Assembly: GCA_900548385.1 (NCBI GenBank) | Contig: URKJ01000003.1 | Span: forward strand, 123,411 to 187,410 | Origin: an uncultured bacterium | GTDB lineage: Bacteria; Verrucomicrobiota; Lentisphaeria; Victivallales; UBA1829 | Direction: 5' to 3' | DNA length: 64,000 bases | Program-made: the position numbers and the translations under genes | Shown: positions 24,653 to 34,328 of the stretch, one piece after another | Numbering within the stretch: the first letter of the stretch is position 1 | Layout of the letters: each line of letters starts with the position of its first letter | The notes under the pieces: model-generated | Told to the model about the DNA's origin: nothing | The model's input: the letters and a program-made list of their open reading frames with translations, nothing else | Database searches by the model: none

Positions 24653-26176
24653 ATGACGACCCGCCGGAACCGCATTCTGCTGATCTGCGCCGTGCTTCTG
24701 CCCGTGCTTCTGCTGGGGACGGTGCGGGCTCTGTTTGCCCCGTCCGGGTGCGAAACGGCGGAGGATGCGTTCTGGCATGTCGCGGCGGGGCGTCGTCCGT
24801 TCGGTGACATGATTGCCCGGAAATTTCCGTTGACTCTTTCCGTCTGGCGTGATCATTATGCCGATAAAGAGCTGTTGTTTCATGTTCTTCTGAAAGGGTA
24901 CGGCGGGATCAAGACGCTGCTCGGCTCTCCGGTGGAGCCGCCGTTTACCGGTGCGTCGTGCGCTTTCATGCTGCTGTTTTTTCTGATGTTTGCAACGGCG
25001 GCGCATTCGTTGGGGATCGCTCCGCCGAAAATCCTTATGGCGTCTCTGCTCTGTGCTCTGCTGATCCCGAATTTTACTTACCGTTTACTGATGCTGCGTC
25101 CGCATGTGTTTTCGATGGCTCTGATGATGGGGGCGGTGGCTCTGCTGGCGCGGGGACCGCACCGCCGGTGCGTATGGCTGGGAATCTTCGGCCTTGGTTT
25201 CCTTTACGCATGGAGCTATTCGAGTCCGCATCTGGTCTGCGCGACGGCGTTTCTGTTCGGGCTCGGCTGGTTCTGGCGGGAGCGGTGGCGTGCGTTTCTG
25301 CCGTTTTTAAGTTCGGTCGCGGGGGTGTTCTGCGGATTGCTGATTCATCCGCAGAGTCCGAATACGTTTCTTGTATGGAAAGTGCAGGCGCTGGATGCGC
25401 TTCTTGCGCCGATTGCCGGACGCGTGATCCAGCTTCCGTTTGCGCGGGAGCTTCTTTCCCCCCGTTTCATGTGGCTGCTGATGGCGCTTCCGGTGCTGGT
25501 CGCGGTATATTTCTGTCTGATGGCGCTGATCCGCATTCTGGAGAAACAGACACTCCGGACGGTTCCGCCGAATCTGCTTTCCCTTTTGCTCTGCACGTTT
25601 TTCTGGACCGGGGCGATGTGTGTGGTGTCGATCCGTCCGGTGGAATATGCGGTTCCGATGCTGTGCCTGACAGGGTTCCTGCTGATGGAGTATATCCGGG
25701 AGTATCGGTTGTTTGCGTGGCGTCCGTGGGTGCCGTGGGTGCTTCCCGCCGCTCTGATCGTTCTGTGCGGAACCTACACGCTGAGCAACTGCGTGGAGAA
25801 CCTGAAAGTCTGGTGTACGCCGTCGCCGGCAGAACTTGCGGGGGCTCTGCGGCAGCATGTGCCGGCGGGTTCCAGAGTCGTAAACATCGTCTGGAGCGAT
25901 TTCCCGTATCTTTCGTTTGCCGCGCCGGAGTATGAGTATTCCTGGGCTTTGGATCCGATGTTCGGGTATGCCGCGGATCCGGAGAAAGCAACGAAGCTCG
26001 GATCGTTCGGACGGGATGGGCGCCGTCGCCGTCCGGGGCATCTCGCGGCTCTGATGAATGCGGATTACGCCGTTGTGCTGTTCGAGTCCAATCCCTACGG
26101 ACGTTTTCTTGAACTGACCTGCGGCTGGCGTCCGCTTTACAAGGGACGGGACGGCTGGTTGTTCCGTCTGCGCTGA
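24653..26176 (+). CDS. Polytopic membrane protein of unknown function
   Basis: The 507-residue product has a first hydrophobic segment at residues 7-25 and roughly nine to ten more up to about residue 390. A last soluble domain of about 120 residues follows (GSRVVNIVWSDFP region). The arrangement, with a multi-spanning N-terminal part and a C-terminal extracytoplasmic domain, resembles GT-C-type glycosyltransferases and related proteins of unknown function. I see no clear catalytic DD/DE motif, so no transfer activity is claimed. It starts 9 bp after mtnP with a poor ribosome site and precedes the GHL10 gene. Confidence 0.65.
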   Translation: MTTRRNRILLICAVLLPVLLLGTVRALFAPSGCETAEDAFWHVAAGRRPFGDMIARKFPLTLSVWRDHYADKELLFHVLLKGYGGIKTLLGSPVEPPFTGASCAFMLLFFLMFATAAHSLGIAPPKILMASLLCALLIPNFTYRLLMLRPHVFSMALMMGAVALLARGPHRRCVWLGIFGLGFLYAWSYSSPHLVCATAFLFGLGWFWRERWRAFLPFLSSVAGVFCGLLIHPQSPNTFLVWKVQALDALLAPIAGRVIQLPFARELLSPRFMWLLMALPVLVAVYFCLMALIRILEKQTLRTVPPNLLSLLLCTFFWTGAMCVVSIRPVEYAVPMLCLTGFLLMEYIREYRLFAWRPWVPWVLPAALIVLCGTYTLSNCVENLKVWCTPSPAELAGALRQHVPAGSRVVNIVWSDFPYLSFAAPEYEYSWALDPMFGYAADPEKATKLGSFGRDGRRRRPGHLAALMNADYAVVLFESNPYGRFLELTCGWRPLYKGRDGWLFRLR

Positions 26177-26213
26177 CGGGTGTGTCATGAATTCAGTAAA
26201 TAAAGGATTTGCA

Positions 26214-27539
26214 ATGCGTATTCTGTTGTTTGTTCTGGCTCTTTTCTGCGGTTTGGAGACGTTTGCTCAATACGAGCTTCTGACCGATCCGCGGAGCGGG
26301 AAGCCTGTCCGTTATGCGGGAGATCTTGCCGCCAAACCGGATGTCGTGGTTCCGAAATATTACCGTCCGGGGAAAAAGGAGTTCCGTGGAGTATGGGTGG
26401 CAACGGTTGAGAATATTGATTTTCCCGTTTCCGGAAGTGTGGCGGAATTCAAAAAAAACTACCTTGCCGTGGTGAACAATCTTAAAGCAATCGGGGCGAA
26501 CGCGATTATTTTTCAGGTTCGTCCGATGAATGACGCATTTTATCCCTCCGCCTTGAATCCATGGTCGCGTTCCCTTGCGGGAGCGGAGGGCAGGGGGCTG
26601 AGCGGGTTCGATCCGCTTGCGTTCATGATTCAGGAGGCGCACCGTCGCGGACTTGCATTTCATGCGTGGCTGAATCCCTACCGCGTGGCAGGCGGTACGG
26701 CTCTCGGCAAGGACGCATATCTGCGAACGCTTGCTCCGAATAATTTTGCCCGCCGCAATCCGGGGCTCGTTCTCTGCATTCGCAGAAAAGACGGAAAGAA
26801 CCAACTGATCCTGGATCCCGGCAATCCCGCCACGATCCGTTTCCTTTGCAACACCGTGCATGAGCTGATTATGAAATATGATGTGGACGGCATTCACATG
26901 GACGATTATTTTTATCCGTATGACGGTACCGGAACGCAGGATCGTCTGACTTACCGGAAGTATAACAGGAACCGGCTCGGACTTGAGGACTGGCGGCGTG
27001 AAAATGTGAATACGCTGATCGGCAGTCTTTCCAATGTGATCCGTTCCTACAATATGCGCTACCGCAAACGGGTGCAGTTCGGGATCAGTCCGTTCGGTAT
27101 CTGGGCAAACCGGAAGACGCACCCCGCCGGGTCGCTGACAAAAGGCTCGGAGTCCTATGCGCTTCAACATGCCGATACGAGAAAATGGGTGTTGGAAAAC
27201 TGGATCGACTATATTGTGCCGCAGATTTACTGGACGTTCGGTCATAACGCCGCGGCATATGCCGCGCTTGCCGACTGGTGGGCGGCAACCGCCCGCGGAA
27301 GTCGGACCAGACTGTATATCGGACACGCTCCGTCGCGTCTCGGAACCTCTTCCGAATGGAGCAATCCGAATGAGATTTTCAATCAGTTCCGTTATAATTC
27401 GCGCCGCCCGGAGATCGGCGGATCCGTCCTGTTTTCCTACCGCAGTATGTTCTCGCCGTCCAATAAGGTGATGAAGCAGGGCGCGGCAAAGATCATTCAG
27501 ACATGGAAGCAGGCGGGACAGGAAAGGAGTCGTAAATGA
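26214..27539 (+). CDS. Exported GHL10-type glycosyl hydrolase-like protein
   Basis: A 441-residue secreted protein with a signal peptide (cleavage likely after TFA, residue 17) and a TIM-barrel of the glycosyl-hydrolase-like 10 family (YngK-type). The motif FRGVWVATVENIDFP begins at about residue 50, and QVRPMNDAFYPS, FHAWLNPYRV and the acidic DGIHMDDYFYPY near residue 225 are diagnostic. Family members are thought to cut cell-wall or capsular glycans; activity is not well established. I chose the ATG at 26214, with AAAGGA before it, because the signal peptide then starts correctly. Its stop overlaps the start of the next gene. Confidence 0.82.
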   Translation: MRILLFVLALFCGLETFAQYELLTDPRSGKPVRYAGDLAAKPDVVVPKYYRPGKKEFRGVWVATVENIDFPVSGSVAEFKKNYLAVVNNLKAIGANAIIFQVRPMNDAFYPSALNPWSRSLAGAEGRGLSGFDPLAFMIQEAHRRGLAFHAWLNPYRVAGGTALGKDAYLRTLAPNNFARRNPGLVLCIRRKDGKNQLILDPGNPATIRFLCNTVHELIMKYDVDGIHMDDYFYPYDGTGTQDRLTYRKYNRNRLGLEDWRRENVNTLIGSLSNVIRSYNMRYRKRVQFGISPFGIWANRKTHPAGSLTKGSESYALQHADTRKWVLENWIDYIVPQIYWTFGHNAAAYAALADWWAATARGSRTRLYIGHAPSRLGTSSEWSNPNEIFNQFRYNSRRPEIGGSVLFSYRSMFSPSNKVMKQGAAKIIQTWKQAGQERSRK

Positions 27540-28987
27540 TGAAGACAAACGGAAAGCGGATGAGTTGCAGTCTCGGCGGTATGCTTGCGGGCTTGCTGTT
27601 GTGCGCGCCTCTTGCGGCGCAGGAGGCGTTGCCCCGTCCGCCGGAGCCGGTTCTCCGGAATCTCTATTTTCTGGAAAAACAGCTGAAAATCTGGAGTTTG
27701 GACAGGATCGAACCGCTGGAACGTTCCGTGCGGGTTTCATTTGCAAAAAACTCCTGGCGCGCATCGCTGACGCGTCCGTATGAGACTGCGCCTGTGGAGG
27801 GGCTGCCTGATCCGCTCGGCAAGCGGAAGATGAAAAATCTGGCGGAGTTCATTCTCGTGGCGAAAGCGCCCGGCGTTACAGCCCGGCGGGTGCGTCCGTA
27901 CCTGCGCTGGAAAGTCGCTCCCGGAGAGCTGTATACCGCGATTGCTTATCTGGGTGAGACTACGGAATATTTCTGGTTCGGCAAGACGGATATCCTGACT
28001 CTGCACTGGGTACGGAAGCATCTCCGGCTTACCGGAGGGGAGGCGGAGTTTGCCGGAACGATCGCGGAGGCGCTGAATCAGGAGGACGAGAACAATTTCA
28101 GCCGGAAGAGCGCGGTTTCCGTTCTGCCGGAATATGGAAACGCCGCGATTCCCGCGCTCCGCAAGGCGATCGGCATTGCGCTTGCGGACAATGAGCCGAT
28201 CGGGCTTCATCTGCTGGCTATGAAGAATATCGGGACTCCCGAAGCTGCGCGGGAGCTGGTCCGCTCCCTGCGTTCCGGGAACCGCGAAGCATACGCCGGG
28301 CTGGTGGAGGCTTTGGCAGGTCCGCCGTATCTGGAAGGAGCGAAAGAGGTTTATTTCCGCATGGCAGCCGGACATGACGATCTGCCTGCCGTGATCGAAG
28401 CCGCGATCCGGTTCAAATGGGAAGCGGAACTGCTGCCGCTGCTGAAAAAACTTGTCCGCCGTCCGAATTCGTTCGGAGAGTTGCTGATTCTGAAGACGAC
28501 GATTGATCAGTTCGAGTCGAAACGGACGGAGTCGCCGGAGCTTGCCGCGATGGAGCAGATCAAAATCCTGCTGATGCGCAGCGGCGACATCGCCGGTTCG
28601 CCGCGTGTGCTTTCGCTCAGCGACAAAGCTGTGGAGGTTCGGCGGAAACTGGAGAAAGAGGATCAGCGGCGTATTCAGCCGTTTGAGGATCTGCTTGTCA
28701 AATCGGAGAACAGGGATATGGCGGTTGTTGCCGCGCTTGCCCTGTATCTTGCCGATTGGAATCCGGAGCCGGCACAGCGTTCAGCCGGACCGTCTGTGAT
28801 TTCCAAAGAGTATTTGCGCCGTGTGAAAGAGACCGGTATGCGCATTCTGCGCCGACTGGATGCCGCGCGTGTTCAGGCGATTCTGAAAACGCTGAAAAAC
28901 AGTGTGGAATCGGAAGAGGAATCGAATATGTTCTCGTCGCTCGCGGTCCGGTTGGGCGGCAGTTACGGAAACGGAGCGGGACGATGA
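27536..28987 (+). CDS. Secreted protein with HEAT-like helical repeats
   Basis: The 483-residue product has a signal peptide ending near ALAAQ (residue 30) and then largely helical sequence. Its middle part (about 180-330) shows repeated Ala/Leu-rich helices such as LRKAIGIALAD and ARELVRSLRSG that resemble HEAT repeats. I recognise no enzyme motif. It overlaps both neighbours by four bases, so it is made with GHL10 and the PP2C phosphatase. A role as a periplasmic scaffold is only a guess. Confidence 0.55.
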   Translation: MMKTNGKRMSCSLGGMLAGLLLCAPLAAQEALPRPPEPVLRNLYFLEKQLKIWSLDRIEPLERSVRVSFAKNSWRASLTRPYETAPVEGLPDPLGKRKMKNLAEFILVAKAPGVTARRVRPYLRWKVAPGELYTAIAYLGETTEYFWFGKTDILTLHWVRKHLRLTGGEAEFAGTIAEALNQEDENNFSRKSAVSVLPEYGNAAIPALRKAIGIALADNEPIGLHLLAMKNIGTPEAARELVRSLRSGNREAYAGLVEALAGPPYLEGAKEVYFRMAAGHDDLPAVIEAAIRFKWEAELLPLLKKLVRRPNSFGELLILKTTIDQFESKRTESPELAAMEQIKILLMRSGDIAGSPRVLSLSDKAVEVRRKLEKEDQRRIQPFEDLLVKSENRDMAVVAALALYLADWNPEPAQRSAGPSVISKEYLRRVKETGMRILRRLDAARVQAILKTLKNSVESEEESNMFSSLAVRLGGSYGNGAGR

Positions 28988-29856
28988 ACCGGCAGGATCC
29001 TTCCAAAACCTGCAAACTGCGGTTTGATTATTCCGGCGGTTATCCGGAATATCCGAAAGACGCCGCGTCCCGCATTCCTGCGGTTCTCGCGCCTGCGGAT
29101 CTTTATGCGGTTCCCGCCGGTTGCATGGCGGGAGACACCCATCCCGGTTTTGTCCGGGAGAACAACGAGGATTCGTTTCTGGTCTGCGCGAAAGCGGACG
29201 GACACAACTCGCTTGCCGCTGTTGCGGACGGAGTCGGGGGGTGCCGTTGCGGAGAAGTTGCGTCGCGTCTCTGTCTGACGGAGCTGTTCCGGCAGTGGTG
29301 CCGCTTTACGGAGAGTGACGATGTGACGGATACCGGCCGCGCGATCTCTTTTCTGACCGATGCCGTCCGGACGGCGAACAGCCGTGTCTTTCATGCGGAG
29401 GAGCAGGATCCGCGGGAACGGATGTGCACCACGCTTGCGGCGGTTTTGTTCGTCGGGAAAAGCGTGGTCTCCATTCATGCGGGAGACAGCCGTGTTTACC
29501 GTATCCGGAACGGGGAAGCGGAGCGTCTGACCCGTGACCATTCGCTGGTCGGCGAGATGATCGCCGATGGATTGATTACGCCGGAGGAGGCGCAGTATCA
29601 TCCGCTTGCACATGTGATTTCCCGCACGGTCGGCGGTCTGGAGACCGTTCAGCCGGAAACCGGGGTTTTTGAACATTCTCCGGGAGACCGTTATCTGCTT
29701 TGTTCCGACGGATTGACCGATATTGTCAATGATGAGGAAATCGCATCGGTTGTCTGGCAGACGTTTGAACCTGCGGATGCCGTCAAACAGCTTTTGGAGC
29801 TGGCTTTGAAGCGCGGCGGACCGGATAACGTGACGATCGTTTCCGTGTTCGGGTGA
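28984..29856 (+). CDS. PP2C-family protein serine/threonine phosphatase
   Basis: A 290-residue metal-dependent phosphatase. After a roughly 45-residue N-terminal lead it shows the PP2C motifs in order: GDTHPGFVRENNEDSF (metal-binding Asp/Glu), AVADGVGGCRCGE, the AGDSRVYRIR strand, LCSDGLTDIV and GGPDNVTIV. There is no export signal. It would oppose a Hanks-type kinase, which is not in the window. The start is the ATG at 28984 (ATGA overlap with the preceding stop); a longer open frame lies entirely within the previous gene. Co-transcription with exported proteins is notable. Confidence 0.88.
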   Translation: MNRQDPSKTCKLRFDYSGGYPEYPKDAASRIPAVLAPADLYAVPAGCMAGDTHPGFVRENNEDSFLVCAKADGHNSLAAVADGVGGCRCGEVASRLCLTELFRQWCRFTESDDVTDTGRAISFLTDAVRTANSRVFHAEEQDPRERMCTTLAAVLFVGKSVVSIHAGDSRVYRIRNGEAERLTRDHSLVGEMIADGLITPEEAQYHPLAHVISRTVGGLETVQPETGVFEHSPGDRYLLCSDGLTDIVNDEEIASVVWQTFEPADAVKQLLELALKRGGPDNVTIVSVFG

Positions 29857-29860
29857 AGAA

Positions 29861-30355
29861 TCAGGAAAGAAGTTCCCGGTAAAGTTCCGCCTGATCGCCG
29901 GAAAAACAGCAGAAGATCACGCAACGGGGCAGCGTCCCGTTCCAGGAACGCACCGTTTCCAGCGCGACCGCGGCGGCTCCCCGCTTCGGATAACGGTATA
30001 CTCCGGTGGAAATGCAGGGAAACGCAAGCGTTGTACAGTTGTTTTCCTCCGCCAGTTTCAGGGAATTCCGGTAGCAGTTCCGCAGAAGTTCCGGTTCGCC
30101 GTGTGTGCCGCCGTGCCAGACGGGACCCGGTGTGTGGATCACGAATTTTGCAGGCAGGCGGAAGCCCGGCGTTATGCGTGCTTCCCCGGTGTGACAGCCG
30201 TTGAATTTACGGCATGCTTCCAGCAGTTCGGGGCCTGCCGCCCGGTGAATCGCACCGTCCACGCCTCCGCCGCCGAGCAGAGAGCAGTTCGCCGCGTTGA
30301 CGATTGCGTCGACCTCCAGCCGGGTTATGTCGCCCTGAATGATCCGGATGATCAT
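29861..30355 (-). CDS. Macro-domain ADP-ribose/O-acetyl-ADP-ribose hydrolase
   Basis: The 164-residue protein is a single macro domain of the YmdB class. Residues 16-41 show VDAIVNAAN followed by LLGGGGVDGAIH; the C-terminal AFPCISTGVYRYP loop is also typical. Such enzymes remove the acetyl group from O-acetyl-ADP-ribose or ADP-ribose from proteins, and the GGGGVDGAIH loop is the deacetylase type. It overlaps murE by four bases at its start, so it is the last gene of the envelope operon. A role there is unknown; linkage may be incidental. Confidence 0.88.
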   Translation of the reverse strand: MIIRIIQGDITRLEVDAIVNAANCSLLGGGGVDGAIHRAAGPELLEACRKFNGCHTGEARITPGFRLPAKFVIHTPGPVWHGGTHGEPELLRNCYRNSLKLAEENNCTTLAFPCISTGVYRYPKRGAAAVALETVRSWNGTLPRCVIFCCFSGDQAELYRELLS

Positions 30356-31809
30356 TGAATTGCCTCCCGGACGAGCTCCCGGTCATCCATGTGATATTTG
30401 ACTCCGTTGATCTCCTGACAGGTTTCGTGGCCTTTCCCGGCAACGAGCAGAATGTCGCCGGGCGCGCAGCATTCAACCGCGCGGCGGATTGCCGCCGGCC
30501 GGTCCGGTTCGGTTTCATAGCGGCTGCCTTCGGGAAATCCGGCTGCCGCTTCGGCGATGATCGCTTCCGGCGGCTCGGTGCGCGGATTGTCGCTGGTCAG
30601 AATCGTCAGATCGGCAAGCCGTCCGCAGACTTCCGCCATGCGCGGACGCTTGGTACGGTCGCGGTCGCCGCCGCAGCCGAAAACCGCGATCAGTTTTCCT
30701 TTGCAGAGCGGACGGAGAGCTCCGAGCACGCGTTCCAGCGCATCGTCGGTATGGGCATAATCGACGAATGCTGCTGCTCCATTCGGCAGGTCGATCCGTT
30801 CCAGCCGTCCGGGAACCTGCACCGGAGTGCGCAGTGCTTTCAGAACCGCCGGAACGGGGATTCCCGATGCCTGCGCCGCAGTTACCGCCGATGCAAGATT
30901 GTAAACATTGTGTACACCGATCAGCGGGGTTGCAATATCCAGTTCCCCGAATGGCGTTTCAAGATGAAACTTTGTTCCGGCGGAAGAGCTTTCCCGGAGT
31001 GTGATCCGCGCCGCAGCTTCCGTGTTCCGGGCGGAAAGTGTCAGCACGGGTCTGTTGAGTTCCGATGCGAGGCGCGCGCCCCACGGATCGTCGATATTGA
31101 CGACGGCGGAACCGTTTTCCGCCAGGGATTCGGTGAAAAGCAGTTTTTTCGCCTGATAGTATGATTCCATGTCGTGATGGTAATCAAGATGGTCTCCGGT
31201 CAGATTGGTGAAAATCGCGGTCCGGAACCGGGTGGAGCCCATGCGGTGCTGATGGAGTCCGTGACTGGAGGCTTCGAGGACAACATGACGGCAGTCCGCC
31301 TGGAGCATCCGGGAGAGAATCCGCTGAAACGTCTGGGCGTCGGGAGTGGTGCGTGCGGCTTCCGCGGCGGGTTGACCGTTTCCGCAATCGTATTCGATCG
31401 TGGAGATCAGACCCGTCCGGAACCGTCCGGCGGATTGCAGAAGCGCCCGCAGAAGAAATGCTGTCGTGGTTTTGCCGTTGGTTCCCGTCACCGCGTGGAG
31501 CGTCAAATGCCGTGCCGGTTCTCCGGCGGAGAGTTCGCAGAGCAGACCCCACGCCCGGTAGGCATCCGCGCAAACCAGGTGCGGGAGCGTGGTTTTGAGT
31601 TCCGGATCGTCGGAAACAACCGCCACGGCTCCGGCTGCTTCCGCCTTGGCGGTAAAGCTCCGCCCGTCTGTTTTGGCACCCCGGATTGCGCAGAACAGCG
31701 AGCCGGGGCGGACCATGCGGGAATCGTTGGTGATGTGGATGATCCCGTCGGCTGGGCGGCCGTCCACCCGCAGAGGTGCCAGCTTCCGGATGATGTCGGA
31801 GAACTGCAT
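30352..31809 (-). CDS. murE: UDP-MurNAc-tripeptide synthetase, meso-DAP-adding
   Basis: MurE adds the third amino acid to UDP-MurNAc-L-Ala-D-Glu in the cytoplasm. The 485-residue protein shows the Mur-ligase phosphate loop AVTGTNGKTTTAF, the middle-domain histidine EASSHGLHQHR, and the C-terminal DNPRTEPP, whose DNPR sequence marks meso-diaminopimelate specificity. dapB in this window agrees with that. I chose the ATG at 31809 with GTGAGG in front of it; a GTG 12 bases earlier overlaps the murF stop and is the alternative start. Confidence 0.92.
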   Translation of the reverse strand: MQFSDIIRKLAPLRVDGRPADGIIHITNDSRMVRPGSLFCAIRGAKTDGRSFTAKAEAAGAVAVVSDDPELKTTLPHLVCADAYRAWGLLCELSAGEPARHLTLHAVTGTNGKTTTAFLLRALLQSAGRFRTGLISTIEYDCGNGQPAAEAARTTPDAQTFQRILSRMLQADCRHVVLEASSHGLHQHRMGSTRFRTAIFTNLTGDHLDYHHDMESYYQAKKLLFTESLAENGSAVVNIDDPWGARLASELNRPVLTLSARNTEAAARITLRESSSAGTKFHLETPFGELDIATPLIGVHNVYNLASAVTAAQASGIPVPAVLKALRTPVQVPGRLERIDLPNGAAAFVDYAHTDDALERVLGALRPLCKGKLIAVFGCGGDRDRTKRPRMAEVCGRLADLTILTSDNPRTEPPEAIIAEAAAGFPEGSRYETEPDRPAAIRRAVECCAPGDILLVAGKGHETCQEINGVKYHMDDRELVREAIQ

Positions 31810-31817
31810 GGCAGACC

Positions 31818-33185
31818 TCACGGTTCGATGAGTTCCAGCCGCGTTCCGCGCGAGGCTTTCAGAAATACGAGGTCGCCGGGACGGATCATCCGCCGGACAG
31901 GTTCCGCCGCAGTCCGGGAGTCGGGATAGGTTTGGATGTGAGGATCGTTCAGACTCTGTGCGGCGAGTGTCATTTCGGAACCGACCGCGATGATCCGTGC
32001 ATCGGGAAAATTCATCCGCGCTTTGGCGAGTGTTTCCTGATGAACCGTCTGCGAGGAGTCGCCGACTTCCCGCATGTCGCCGAGCACAAGAACAAGTTTT
32101 TCCGGGACCGCGAATTCATGGAGCCAGTCGAGCGTGGCACGCATGCTGTCGGGATTGGCATTGTAGGCGTCGTTGAGCCAGGTCGCACCGTTGCGTTCCG
32201 TGATTTTCATGCGCATTCCGGGCAGGACACAGGCGGAAAGCCCTTCCGCGATGATGTTCATCGGAATGCCGAAGACGGTTGCGACTGCCGCCGCTCCGGC
32301 TGCATTGCGCGCCTGATGTTCACCGGAAAGACTCCAGTTCACAGTGACTCGTTCTCCGGTCCGGTGGTTCAGCAGTTCAAACGAGCTTCCGGAAATGGAG
32401 CCGCCGCGGTAGAATGCTTCCATTGCGGAGCCGTCGCCGCAGCCGTAGCAGAGTACCGGATGGTTCCCCGCTGCGCGTGTCATGATTTCAGCTCCTGCGG
32501 AGTTCAGCGGAAGAACGGCGGTGCCGTCCGGTGCAAGATGACGGAACAGCTTGGATTTCTCCGTCGCAACGCCTTCCAACGAGCCGAGATTTTCCAGATG
32601 ACAGCGTCCGATGGAAACGATCAGCGCCGCATCGGGGCAGACGGTCCGTGAGAGCGGTTCGATCTCTCCGTGATGATTTGTTCCGCATTCGATAATGCAG
32701 ATTTTATGCTTTGCGTCCAACCGCAGCAGATTCTGCGGAACGCCGATCTGATTGTTGGTGTTGCCTTCGGTCGCCAGAACATGTTCTGCTCCGTAAGCCC
32801 GGTTGAAGATGGCGCGGAGCATCTCTTTTGTGCTGGTCTTTCCGCTGGATCCGGTCAGCGCCACCGCTTTTACCGGGAGACGGAGCCGGTGAAAACGGGC
32901 GAGGTCCTGATAAGCTCTGATCGTGGAATCCACTATGATCGCGGGAGCTCCCGCCGGGAGTGCGGCGAGTTTTTCCCGCTCGATGCAGAGAAGCGCCGCT
33001 CCCTGTTTCAAAGCCGTTACCAAAAAGTCGTGACCGTCGAACTTTTCGCCGGGAATGGCGATGAAGAGGGATTGCGGAGCGGCGACGCGGGAATCGGTGG
33101 TGACGCTTTCCACACCGCCGTCGGATGGCGTGTTGAGGAGCGTTCCGCCGGTTGCTTCCCGGATTTCGTCAAAACGGAACAGCAT
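31818..33185 (-). CDS. murF: UDP-MurNAc-tripeptide:D-Ala-D-Ala ligase
   Basis: A 455-residue Mur ligase that attaches D-Ala-D-Ala to the tripeptide precursor. The phosphate loop ALTGSSGKTSTKEM, EGNTNNQIGVP (the MurF hallmark), and WLNDAYNANPDSM are present in order. The three domains and length are usual. It lies between the BamE-like lipoprotein gene (12 bp) and murE (overlap or 8 bp), so tripeptide and pentapeptide formation are encoded together. The D-Ala-D-Ala substrate would come from the MurB-Ddl fusion at 42581. Confidence 0.93.
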   Translation of the reverse strand: MLFRFDEIREATGGTLLNTPSDGGVESVTTDSRVAAPQSLFIAIPGEKFDGHDFLVTALKQGAALLCIEREKLAALPAGAPAIIVDSTIRAYQDLARFHRLRLPVKAVALTGSSGKTSTKEMLRAIFNRAYGAEHVLATEGNTNNQIGVPQNLLRLDAKHKICIIECGTNHHGEIEPLSRTVCPDAALIVSIGRCHLENLGSLEGVATEKSKLFRHLAPDGTAVLPLNSAGAEIMTRAAGNHPVLCYGCGDGSAMEAFYRGGSISGSSFELLNHRTGERVTVNWSLSGEHQARNAAGAAAVATVFGIPMNIIAEGLSACVLPGMRMKITERNGATWLNDAYNANPDSMRATLDWLHEFAVPEKLVLVLGDMREVGDSSQTVHQETLAKARMNFPDARIIAVGSEMTLAAQSLNDPHIQTYPDSRTAAEPVRRMIRPGDLVFLKASRGTRLELIEP

Positions 33186-33196
33186 GACGGACCTCC

Positions 33197-33778
33197 TCAG
33201 TCCAGAACGAGTTCGGTGAGGACTTTGTCGTTTTTGAAGATCACGCGTTTGCTTTTGACCCGGTCCGCCCAGTAGATCCAGGTGTCGCTGAGCGGATTGG
33301 GGGTGCGGATGCGGCTCGGCGGCCCGTAGGTGATGATGACCTGTTTGCGTGTCATGCCTTTTTCCAGTACGCCGCGGCGCATCTTTTCAAACCGTGCGGG
33401 CGAGGCTCCGGCGGCGGTCTCCACGGCAACGGCGGTCGTGAAGAGCTGACGGGCGAATTCTTCCATCGGGATCATGGTTGTTCCCTGATTGTAATGGAGC
33501 GTGAAGAGTTCTCCGTTCGCTTCGAATTTTATTTCGGAATCGGTCATGGAGAGAATCCGCACTTCGGTTCCGAACGGCAGCAGTCTGCCCTGCTGAATGT
33601 TTTCCGGGGAGAGACGGTCCGGTGTTTTGTACCAGAGGTTGTAGGCGGTATAAACCTGAGCGTGAGTCGGAAGCTGAAGGACTTCTTCGGGGATCAGGTG
33701 GCGAGTCTGGCAGCCGCAGAAGAACAGAGCTCCGGCGGCGGTGACAAGGGCGAGGAATACGGATGCTGAAACTTTCAT
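33197..33778 (-). CDS. BamE/SmpA-like lipoprotein
   Basis: A 193-residue lipoprotein precursor with a signal segment and lipid-attachable cysteine near residue 21-23 (LFFCGC). The C-terminal third reads GMTRKQVIITYGPPSRI followed by WIYW, matching the SmpA/OmlA (BamE) fold, in which a small beta-alpha domain supports outer-membrane protein assembly. The N-terminal half is extra and unlike BamE, so the name is tentative. Between lptE and murF, it fits an outer-membrane assembly role. Confidence 0.6.
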   Translation of the reverse strand: MKVSASVFLALVTAAGALFFCGCQTRHLIPEEVLQLPTHAQVYTAYNLWYKTPDRLSPENIQQGRLLPFGTEVRILSMTDSEIKFEANGELFTLHYNQGTTMIPMEEFARQLFTTAVAVETAAGASPARFEKMRRGVLEKGMTRKQVIITYGPPSRIRTPNPLSDTWIYWADRVKSKRVIFKNDKVLTELVLD

Positions 33779-33800
33779 GACGGGGACCTTTCAATCTGGA

Positions 33801-34328
33801 TTACCATGCTTCTGTTGTGTATTCGACAGCGAGTTTTGCAGTATTGTAACACGCTTGTTTCAGCGCGTTGGTGCGGCTGATTGCGGGATCGGCGAGGATC
33901 TGATAGTTGGCGGATCCCGAAACGGTGCGTTTGGGGATGAGCGGTGCGCCGCGTCCGGGGATCAGAACGGAGTATTCCAGCGTGACGGTGATCTGGAATT
34001 CCGCCGGACGGTATGTAACGTCATTGTTCATACTGTCTTCCCGGATGGTACGGTTGGTGATGGAGGTGATTTTCCCGTAAAGAATACAGTCGGAGGAACC
34101 GATATTTTTCAGGGTGAGTCCGCCGTCGAACTGAAACCGTTCGCAAAGCTGCTGGCGCATGATGGAAGCGGCGAGCATTTCCAGAGTGTCGTTTTTGATC
34201 TCCGCCACGGCGATGGATTTTACCTGCGGGTGCATCAGAGAACGTGCACCGATCCGGTAGCCGCACCCGGTGAAGAGCAGCGGCAGGAGCAGCAGAGCGG
34301 GGAGAAAGTAGGATTTAAAGCATGTCAT
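33801..34328 (-). CDS. lptE: LptE-like LPS-assembly lipoprotein
   Basis: The 175-residue precursor has lipobox FTGC with the modified Cys at 22 and then GYRIGA, the usual LptE opening. The conserved VKSIAVAEIKNDTLE stretch and the beta-rich second half follow. LptE plugs the LptD barrel that inserts LPS into the outer membrane. The start overlaps the upstream TPR gene by 14 bp. Sequence similarity in this family is weak beyond the N-terminal third, so confidence is moderate. Confidence 0.7.
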   Translation of the reverse strand: MTCFKSYFLPALLLLPLLFTGCGYRIGARSLMHPQVKSIAVAEIKNDTLEMLAASIMRQQLCERFQFDGGLTLKNIGSSDCILYGKITSITNRTIREDSMNNDVTYRPAEFQITVTLEYSVLIPGRGAPLIPKRTVSGSANYQILADPAISRTNALKQACYNTAKLAVEYTTEAW

